A DNA stretch of 64,000 nt from Apostichopus japonicus (lineage: Eukaryota; Echinodermata; Holothuroidea; Aspidochirotida; Stichopodidae), in assembly GCF_037975245.1 (NCBI RefSeq), contig NC_092564.1, positions 1,505,984-1,569,983 on the forward strand. The letters run 5' to 3'. How positions within the stretch are numbered: the stretch's first letter is position 1; every line of letters starts with the position of its first letter. A program made the position numbers and the translations under genes. Below the pieces are notes generated by a model. It made no database searches. It saw only the letters and a program-made list of their open reading frames with translations, and had not been told where the DNA came from. Positions 51,401 through 62,288 of this stretch are shown in pieces.

Positions 51401-54400
51401 TATTTGAAGCACGAACCGAACACGAACACATTCATTACGGTCAGTAGTTAAAAATTAGCTGACGAATGTGAAAATGGGGAACAAAAATCCTAACGAGACT
51501 GGACTGTGATTTACTACGCCTAATTTGTTAATACTTCTATGGCCTATACAAATACACATTTTTTATGTTTCCATCTTTCTAAAAGTAAAAGCCTGACAAC
51601 AAGACATACTAATGTTGTTTCTTGTTCATATCTGTAAATAAGTTGAACAATAATTGAAATAATGTTACCAGGTTCACATTCTCCTTCGGTTACTAATGTT
51701 AGTTCAGGATTTTCACAGACAGCATTGTTAAGTTGGCATAAGTTGCTATAGGTCTGACCGTCAGAACCACAGACTGGGGTGTAATCAGTAGTGCAAACAT
51801 CTGATCCGCAGTCTGCAAAAAAATCATAGACAATGACAAAGTTGGAAACACATTTCGGCACTCACCAAACATACGGACACAAATCGATTACGTAATTAGA
51901 TTCTTCCCTACAAGTTTGTTTTTGTTTGTGGAGGTACATGAACTTTCGGATGGGGAATTAATATTGTGTGATACTTCAATGGATTCGTTAGCATTGTTAC
52001 ATAATGTGACTCTTATGAGATTTTACAGTGAAATGTGGAAACCGTAACAAGAGCCTAGCAAGACTTAATTAACCTAGTCCAGCCCAAAGCAGTTCGGCAC
52101 GTTCGCGAACAGGTTTGCAATTACGGAGTTTTCAGGTAATCAGACTGCTCGTGACGTCAGCATCAATAGTGATCATCGCTAGAAAGTTGGAAGACATACA
52201 GTGAATCAGAAGAATGATAAGGTCCATAGGTCATAAAATGTCAAAACATGAATGAGTTCATTGACGTCACTGAAACATGGTGCCTGTTTGGGAAAATAAA
52301 TCGCGGCCCGGCCCGGCCTAGCTCGGAAGAGCTCAGACTGCATACCGTTAATATCAATCCCAAGAAGAATTATCTTATGTTGGAGGACAATTTGAGATGA
52401 TATCATGTTGGGACAATATAATTGACTGGAGGATTTTACCAATTGTTTATGGCGATATGGTAAGTTATGTCTCTTGAGAAAGTTTGTACTGCTGTCGTAT
52501 AAGTTCCATGATGGTTAATCATGTCAAGTCAAAGATGACATTATTCACTACATCGGAAATGGAAATATTTAAAGAAAGTACCTGCTTCACATTCTCCTTC
52601 ATTCACTTGCGTAAGCTAAGGATCGTCACAGACGGCGTTGTAGAAACGCATAAGTTGGGGAAAAGCTTATTGTACTAAAAGTGCTCATACGTTCCTGAAA
52701 AAAAGTGTTATCATTTAGTATTATAACTTCACCTGGTTCACATTCGCCTTCGTTTACGATTACAAGTTCAGGATTATCACAAACAGCGTTGTTAAAGTTA
52801 CATAAGTTACTATAGGTTTGACCGTCAGAACAACAAACTGGGGTGTAATCAGCAGTGCAAACATCTGATCCGCAATCTGCCCAAAAAAAAAGAGAGAAAA
52901 AAAAAATCCAAAAGAATGAAAAATAGGAACAAAAAATGAACGACATGAAATACAATGGAACGGTATATTTAAATGTTATTAAATGTTTCTCTTCCTACTC
53001 TTATACTGAAAGAAGCTTGTCATCTGGAACCCTTGAATGTTTTCATCTTCAGGAGTAACTAAGTATTATTAATTAAATTGAAAGTCATAAATTAATTGTT
53101 TTGACTTGTGTTGTTAAAGTGTAAAGTCCCTTTTGCTACATGTAAGCTTTCTCTCCACGCCCTCCCATCAATACACTTGAACTGAAAAACTGCAAAAACT
53201 GCCCCCTCCCAAAAAAAAAATGATTGTTGCATTAATGGTTCAAAAGATTTGTAAAATCTTAAAGAACTTGTTTTCAAAGAATACATGAAACTTTTGTGTC
53301 TAAAACTACTAATCTTTTAAATCTAAAGCTGGACACTCTAGCTCTTTGTGCGGTTATGTTTTATGTGCCAGAGAAACGTACTGATAAGGAAATCGCCATT
53401 TTTGAAGCATTTCCGTGAGGTGAATAATAATGGTTTACCTGTTTTGCATTCTCCTATATAATCCTCAGTCAGATCTGGATTTTCGCAAACAGCGTTTGTT
53501 AAACGGCATAAATTGTCATAGGTTCGACCATCCGAACCACATATCGGATGATATTCTTCAGTACAGAAGGTAGATCCACATTCTAAAATTGTGGGAAATA
53601 TTTCATTTCTGAGACATTAAAACTTGTATTTTTATTCAAAATATGTTTTAGGAGTGTATGCCATGAGCAAATATGTCCGAAGTGCCGTTTATGCAACGTA
53701 TAACGTATGGACAGGTGAACCCATTGAAATACTAGTTCCGCGAAATGATATCCGACAGTCAATTATATAGGAATGCTAATTAATAAAATATTAACAAGGC
53801 ATACCCGATACCAACTATTCCGCTATCCGCATTTCTCATCAAATTTGAAACAATACAGACATTACTGGGAACATTGGGATGGCAGTTGGAGCTGTAACGG
53901 TTGAAATATCTCGTAAGATAAATTAGGTGACAAAGTGTCTTTTGAATTTCAATATGACTACAATTTAGGTGACAATTTATTTTGTAAAAAGGAATGACAG
54001 AAATCCCAATTATCAAAATATGTCAACTATGAGATTTCCCCAAATTCCCACTTTCAGATATTGCTCAACTCTGTATTCTTCGAATGGAATAAATTCGAAT
54101 GGAATCGAATGGAATAATGGAAGTCATAAGTCATGAACTTATCTGTTATACCTATATAGAGAGGAAACAGGGGATCTATATAATGGCAACAAACCAGTGA
54201 ACTATTAACACTTTGTTTGAACTGTCCATGCTTGAATGTTTGACTATCTCGCACACGAGACCAAAATTCGAACGTATACGTGATCGCGCAATTTACAATC
54301 AACTTGGTGTATATAAGGGAGCGTATGACAGGGATACGGGTATTGAGGTATTCACGCATATGGTAAAACGGTGCGCATTTGGAAATTAACGTTTCGCAGA

Positions 54401-57400
54401 TCTGGTACCCACTTGTGCAAAGGACCACTTATCTAAAACGTGTGTTTGACGAGTATTTATCGACGTTAAACCGTGTCTGGTCTCGACCAACGTTCTCGTC
54501 ATATAGACTGACTACTGACATTTATATGTATATGTGAATAAAGTCTTGTCCTGACTTCGTTGACCCTTTGCAATTCAATACGTGTCGACTTATCGTGCCC
54601 TTGAAACAAAGCCTACAACACGCGTCCACTATTCGTGCACTTAGAGCCTACACTGCGTGTCCACTTATCGTGACCTTAAAGCTTGGTATTTCTCGCAGAA
54701 AATGCGATTCTTCATACTTCATAGCTCATTATGAATGAGTAGATAACGTCACAGATGAGCAACGAGTTAGAAAAAGATAATGGAGCTATTACGGAATATC
54801 CCCGTAGTTTGATGTACAACGTTATTTATACATGTAGTATAGCAAGTATAGTCAACTCGATGCAGGTAATTGCGGACACGCTTGTTATAACTGAGTAACA
54901 ATTAATTACGATACTGTACATGTTGCCAGTGCATATTTTGGTTTCATCTTTTATTTTGGTCTGATCATGTAGCTCCGAGCTAAATGGTCTAACTAGGTCA
55001 AATTACGCAAACCATAGATGGATGTTGTAAGGTTATCAAATATAAATGGTAAGTGTTCATCGTTATTGATAATTAAGTTCTACCTGACGTCGCATTGGTT
55101 ATTCGACGAAATATTCATATTGAACTATACCGTAATAGAGCAAAACTGTATTTAGTTGCGTCTTTGAAGTTTTGTTGACGTAGACGTTTTGCTCTTTTGT
55201 ATATGAAAATTGAGTCCTCTTCCCAGGAATATTCCATGTAAATTTGCACTTCCAAATTTTACAACTTTATGAGTGTAAAGTGCATTCATCAACCTACAAC
55301 GATTAGAATGTCCTTTTATAAGTAAATTAACATCGCGCAGGTAATAACACGATCACTGCCATCGATAGCGTCCTCGCCATCATTGTCGTTGTCATAGTAA
55401 CTGTCATCGCCATCATCATACATCATATACCATAGTACCATACCTAGTTCATATTTAGTAAAGACTATACCGTATATAACACTGGTCCACATTAAGTCTA
55501 GTCTATACCGTATATAATACCTGGTTCACATTAAATATTGGCTATACCGTATAAGCTAACTGATTCACATTAAATACAGATAATAAAGTATAGTCTATAA
55601 GTATATACTACCGTTACTGCTTCACTACTAAGTACCTTACCGGGTTCACATTTAGTATAGCCTATTCCGTATATACTACCGAACCGGGTTCACGTTGAAT
55701 ATAGCCTATGCTATACCATTGTACCGAATATACTATATTAACGCGTTCACATTGATAACAGCCTATAAAGTATATACTACCGTACCGGGTTCACATTGAG
55801 CATAGGCTATACCATATATGCTAGCGTACCTGGTTCACATTCACCATCCTTGCTTAGATTCAGGGCAGGATTATCACATGCTGCATTATTGAATTGGCAT
55901 AAGTTAGTGTAGGTTTTACCGTCAGATCCACAGACAGGCGTGTATTCGACAGTACAATACGCTGAACCACATTCTGTACAGGAGCAAGCAGTAAAAGCAA
56001 ACTAAAACCAAACGTACATTCGTAAAGTTGAGGGTGAAAGACCATAATATCGACCCAAAATGTCAGCAGGCTAAAAAAAGATTCTACAAGTTTTTCAAAT
56101 GTACTTTCCTGAAGGTTCTGATTTTACAAATTACCTCCAGACATTTAGGATTGTTAAAATAGACAATTCATTGTCTCAATGTGGACATTTAGGATTGTAA
56201 AAATAGACAAGTCAATATCTCATTGTGGATAGCTGTTGTTTGAGTGGCAGTTAAATTGTTGTTGAAATTTGTGCGTGGGTGACCATTATCTCACTTTCCA
56301 GAATATTTACGGGCAATACTGAAGACCTTTTAGTGTCTAATAGTCGTACAATGAAAAAAAAAGTGACGTGTTAATGATATTATATGTCTATATACATATT
56401 TCTATAATTTTGGTGGTTAATCGTTTCTCGGAGGGGGGGGGGGGTGTCTGGGAACGAGGCTGTGGATAGGGGAAGATTGAGTGTGGGCAGCAATTTTCCA
56501 CATCGTTATGTGTAAATGCTATTAAACATATTGTTACGCAACAATCGCGCAGCGCATGGGTCGGGCACTGCACATGTCTCGGGCACTGCACATGTCTCGG
56601 GCACTGTACAGGTCTCGGGCACTGTACAGGTCTCGGGCAATGCGCAGGCGTCGGGCAATCCGCTGTGGCCGGGCTAGTCTTGTTAAGATCTTAGTTTGTA
56701 CAGCCTAGTGTACCTTTCTTTTTCACAAAGCGATTTTCCCGTATCTATTTGCTGTACTGCACAGAGAACGCACGCGGCAACGCTTTAGGTTGATGCTAGG
56801 GTCTTGCACATTTCTCCCAAGCTATCTCATGTTTTCTTTTGATTTGGCAGATTTGCTTCGGAAAAGCGAGGAAGCTAATCAGGTTTGCCAATTGGGCCCA
56901 ATTCCCCAATTTTGTTTTATTCAAGCCCTACCTCCCGCAGTGAACAATCACTTGGCCTTAGATTGGTTTGTACACTGCAAGAAGGTCGCTAATTGCTGTG
57001 GGAGAAACATGATCTCACATTACAGGCAATTTCGTAACAATAATATGAATAAAGATTTTGTGGTTTGCGTAAGTTCACGCCCCTCTTTGGAGAATGTCAA
57101 AGACGTTTGTATCGGACCGATCCTCGGGCATGTAAAATACAGTGGGCAAACAAATTCGTGGTAGGCAGAAACGGACTCTGAGGCATATACAGTTTGCACG
57201 CGAGAAAGAGTATTACAAACGACTTGGCAAAGACTAGGGCCGGGCAATCCGCAGGTGTCGGGCAATCCGCAGGTGTCGGGCAGTCCGCGGGTGTCGGGCA
57301 ATCCGCGGGTGTCGGGCAATCCGCAGGTGTCGGGCAATCCGCAGGTGTCGGGCAATCCGCGGGTGTCGGGCAATAAGCAGGTGTCGGGCAATCTACAGGT

Positions 57401-58766
57401 GTCGGGCAATCCGCGGGTGTCGGGCAATCCGTAGTTGTCGGGCAATCCGCAGGTGTCGGGCAATCTGCGGGTGTCGGGCAATCCGCAGGTGTCGGGCAAG
57501 CCGCAGGTTTTGGGCAGTCCGCAGGTGTCGGGTAGTCCGCAGATGTCGGGCAGTCCGCGGATGTCGGGCAATCCACGGGTGTCGGGCAATCCGCGGGTGT
57601 CGGGCAATCCGCGGGTGTCGGGCAATCCGCAGGTGTCGGGCGATCCGCAGGTGTCAGGCAATCCGCGGGTGTCGGGCAAACCGCAAGTGTCGGGCATCCG
57701 TATGCGCCTGTATAGTGCTATGAAAACATAGACATATCTTTGGATTTGATTAAAAATGCTGTCGGTGCATCTATCATGCGCCGAGCTCGCTATTGTACAG
57801 TTTGTCGTAACGCACCCAATCGACCCCAAAATGCAGGGAAATATTACTTAAATACCCCGGAAATAACCCCCTCCCCTCCCTCGTAAACACACGTCCGCAC
57901 ATAAACTGTAAAAGGGCTTCGACCTGTACAGAGCTACAGTGAGCTGCGATCAATGGGGTCGACTCACACACACCCACCGTCGTGCCTGCCTATACGGGAA
58001 TAGCTAAATAACAGAATTACGTTATCAGATCTCGTTCCGGATAAACATCTCTCCGCGGAGTTCAACGGATGTAACCCCTAAGGGAACGAAACGTATCTTA
58101 CAATGGAAACTCGTAGCTGTCTGCATGTTGTAGCGACAATAATAATAATAATAATAATATTTGCTTTTTATATAGCGCTTTATGCCAGCGATAGGTCTCA
58201 AAGCACTTTACAGACGTTACATTACCTCTGATCAATGATAACCTGTCCCAGAGACAATCCCTCTAGTCGGCAGCAGTTATATACTGCGCCCAATGACAAG
58301 TTACCTCACAGGTACCCATTTTAACCCCTGGGTGGAGAGAGGCAAGTGAGATAATGCATCTTGCCCAAGGACACAACGTAATGAACTAGGCAGGAATTGA
58401 ACCAGCAATCCTTGGATCATGAGTCCGACGCCTTAACCAATTGGCCACCACGCTCTCAAGAAGAAAACTTCACTTGCAAGCAACGAAAAGTTAACCTTTT
58501 CAGAGGGCGGCAAGCGGTTTGGGGCGAGTCTTCAATGCCTTTAAGTATACAGAATGCAATAAGTTAGAAATAAGATCGGCCTTGCATAAGGCATATATCT
58601 CATCACACGAAAAATAAAAAATAAGTGTCCTCAATTAAATACTAGGAACCGTCATTTCGAAACCAAGTAAACATTAATATTAAAAAAAAAATGTTGTCTG
58701 TTTTATCATTCAATATGTACAAACGGCCATCTTGTAAAAAACCCTAACAATGTATCTACGCAGCTT

Positions 58767-58845
<79 letters not shown>

Positions 58846-61800
58846 TGCACATATACTGCAAACCCGGCAAAAAAGAAGGGGAAAAAATAGTAATCGTCCA
58901 TGCATTTTTACAGAACACTGTTTTTAGTCTGTCCGTCAATAGGTTATTCTTCAGTATATACCCCCCCCCCCCCCAAAGGGTCTCATTTAAGCAATTTCTT
59001 GTGAACGCTGCTAAAAATGGCGCGTGAAATTAAATTAAGGATTGTAGCTGCCTTCCTGCGAAGTTTCTCTCCCATTTATGTTGTATTACTTTCTTTTTCT
59101 ATACATACAATTTTTTCATGTTTATGACTCGGTATAATACGTGGAAAGGATGTCTTTGTTATTGGTTTACCGCTGTGTAGTGTTGACAACTGTGTTTATA
59201 TGGGCTGTCATTAATTTTCCATATTCAGACTAAACAAAGTAATATTATATTTAATATCAGAGGCGTGTACAGGAGGGAGTCTTATTTCGTTGGGAGTTTG
59301 GACTTTTGTGTAGGGGCTACAGGCGGATCGACAATTTTACGAGAGAGGGGTTAGGCAATTGTGGTGTCGTGGAATGGTGAATTTTTAATGGATGGTGAAA
59401 ATCTCCCGACGGATTGTATCCCCTCCGACTGACAATGGGGTAGAGGCCATTACCCCCTCCCCTACCCCCACTTTGCGCTTACAACAACCCCATTGTATAC
59501 TCCTCAATCATACTAAAACAGGATCCAAATAATTTTTCTTGACATCCTGATGAACTCGGTTTTTGGATGATCAGTATTAACAACATTACGTATAGTGATG
59601 AAAAATCTGAATCAAGTATATTGATCTATAGAGAAAAAATTAGTTTAGTAATCTGTTGTTATATTTTTCCGATATAAAAATTGACATCGTATACAGTTAC
59701 TGCATAGATAATATGCACTATAGGATGAGAATTAAACTTATCTCCTTTTTTAGCATCTTGACGTCATCAAATGTGGCATTTCATTGGTAGGCTATATAAA
59801 AGAAGAATATGGTACTAGACTGTAGTGAGCCCGTTCTCGTATTCTGACATAGATTATCCATACTCATGCTCGCTTTCTGGAATTTACACTGTCTGTACTT
59901 GCCATAGGCCTATTATATGCCGTAATCGCATTCGCCCATAGACTTTTGTACTCGTACTACCGTCTTATTCATACCAAATAAGGGGAATTCTATATTTGTT
60001 CTGTTCTCGTACTCGTGCTATTGAAATTGTACTTGCAAGTGCGCCAGTACAATTGGGCGTATCATTCTGTTCAAGGGTATATAAAGGGTGGCATATGACT
60101 AAGACATTGCAGCCAATTCAACTTTGACCTTAGCTTACCTGGTTCGCACTCTCCCTCACTGAGTGCAATCAAAGTTGGGTCTTCGCAGACTGCGTTGTTA
60201 AAATGGCACATGTTACTATATGTTAGTCCATCTGATGCACAAATTGGTGTGTAGTCCGCTGTGCAGATCTCTGTTCTACAATCTGTTGAGAGACAAATAA
60301 TCCGTCGGGAGTTATTGGACAGAATATAAGCCTACATGTTTTAGTTGAAAACAATAAATGTACTGAGGCTATATACAAGCGGACACCTTCATTCATTTAT
60401 TATAAAAACGTCACTTTTGCTTTGAGTTAATGTGTTTGCATATTCTGTGTTTAAAATTCTATGAAAAATGTTAGTTCAATTACAGAATGTCATGTTCCTT
60501 AAGAGAGAGATCACCCGTTCTCATGGCTTTATCAGTTAAAAGCCGCCAAAGGTGAGAAACCGTTAATCGGTTAAAACCGACCTATGTTAGTAGCACGGTA
60601 ACATATGTTAAACCATTAACAGTTAAAACTACATGTGCGTATATTTTACTGATGACTAAAACGTCACCAAGATGGTTTTATTTGCAGATTTTATGCATTT
60701 TTGCAGTAAAGCGTCATCCACATTATGTTAAAATACTGACGGATGCCATAGAGTATGGTCTAGTCAGTCTATAGTATATCATTATCCGTAGATTTGTTCG
60801 CTAAAAGTATTTCTGTAATTTTTATCAGTACGAACTGGTCGTAAGTGTGACACCTGATAACAATCATTATAACACACAACAGTCTTAACTGATTATTAAC
60901 GGTTACTTTCCTTTACCAGTTTTAACTGATATATCCATGTGGATTGGGTGGGCTGCAGATTGATAAAATCCTACGTACTAAAAAAACTCTTCAGAAATTC
61001 AGTAAAAATCTGAAGAAGTCTTATTCTTCGCCTTTACTTTCATTGCTATTCATTTTACGCTACAAGGTCCCTATTTTAGTTGACCCTTAGATTGACCCGT
61101 AGCCAGGAATTCCGAAGCCCCAACAACTGAAGTAGGCACCAGGTATTCCTTAGATAGACCCGTAGCCAGGAATTCTGGTTGATGGCTCCAACAGGTTAAG
61201 AAGGGACCAGGTATTTCTTAGATAGCCCCGTAGCCAGGAATTCCGTGGCTACAACAGGTTAAGGATGGACCAGTTATTCCTCCTCCCTTGCAACATGTTA
61301 ATACATAGTCGTTACAGCGTTATACGTATAGGGAAAATATCCAATGGTATGTCACTATTCCACAAGTACCATATAAAACTGTACTACGGTACATTATCAT
61401 ATTATAGGTAATGGATCACATATATCCTAAAGAGAAATTAGGCCTTAGTTATAATTTAGTTATGGTAAATTAGTCTACATGGGAAGGCGTTCCGAAATGT
61501 GTGTTTGTGTGTGTGTGGGGGGGGGGGCGGGGGGCCGGGGAGGCGGTAAGGGAGGTGGTGGGTGGGAGGGGGGAGCCAACGTACACAGCCTGGATACAGG
61601 TCTGTTCTATCGTATGCTTTAAAGATCGCAGTTCTCACCTTGGCAAATGATTGCCGAGCAGCCGACGTTGTTTTTTACCTTCACAACCTTACTGATGGCA
61701 ATGAAACGGGCGCAGATAAAGTTAAGTCCACGACAGTCCTGTCCTATAAGATCGACTAAAACATTAATGCCCTGCGAGAAATTAAATAAATACATATAAA

Positions 61801-62190
61801 TATATATAAATATATATAATTACATATGGTATGACAAAAATGTATATTAAATTAAGAACAATTCCACTTCACGAGCGACTTCGTCCTTTTGGGACTCTTC
61901 GCGAAGTTAGAAATCTTGATACACGTTCATTTCACAATTACAGGTTGGCTTGTCTATATGGAAAAAGGGGTAACTCTGTGTACATTGTCAAAAGCACGAG
62001 GGGTGCTATTTGTGCATATATACCACTTGCGTAATAAACTCTCAGTTATACAAATTACGCATTCACACCAGTAGAATCACAGTGGTTGAGTATTACTGGT
62101 TAGGGTGTCCGCATGTAAAGTGGGAGACCGGGTTCGAATCCAGGTGGATGCTCTCTCTCCCAACCTCTCTCTGTCCCTCTACTTCTAAAT

Positions 62191-62288
<98 letters not shown>

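Larger units (their letters stand above)
45000..51830 (-). repeat. Tandem exon-intron duplication block of about 435-bp units
   Basis: Exon ends are spaced 434, 434, 435, 435, 434, 437, 439, 435, 442 and 439 bp, with shorter or longer gaps where units are deleted (319, 370, 505) or truncated. Intron words such as CCAACGTTCTAACATAAGAG recur in most units. Exons and introns are both conserved, so duplication is recent or maintained by gene conversion. Confidence 0.95.

Noticed and set aside
57020-57829. 269-residue Leu-Pro-Asp-Thr-Cys-Gly frame and overlapping frames
   Set aside because: Produced by the 18-bp GC-rich array; open in several frames on both strands, so not evidence of coding.
58706-58939. 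Tyr/Ile-repeat frames over 58.7-58.9 kb and 62.1-62.4 kb
   Set aside because: TA and CA dinucleotide microsatellites.
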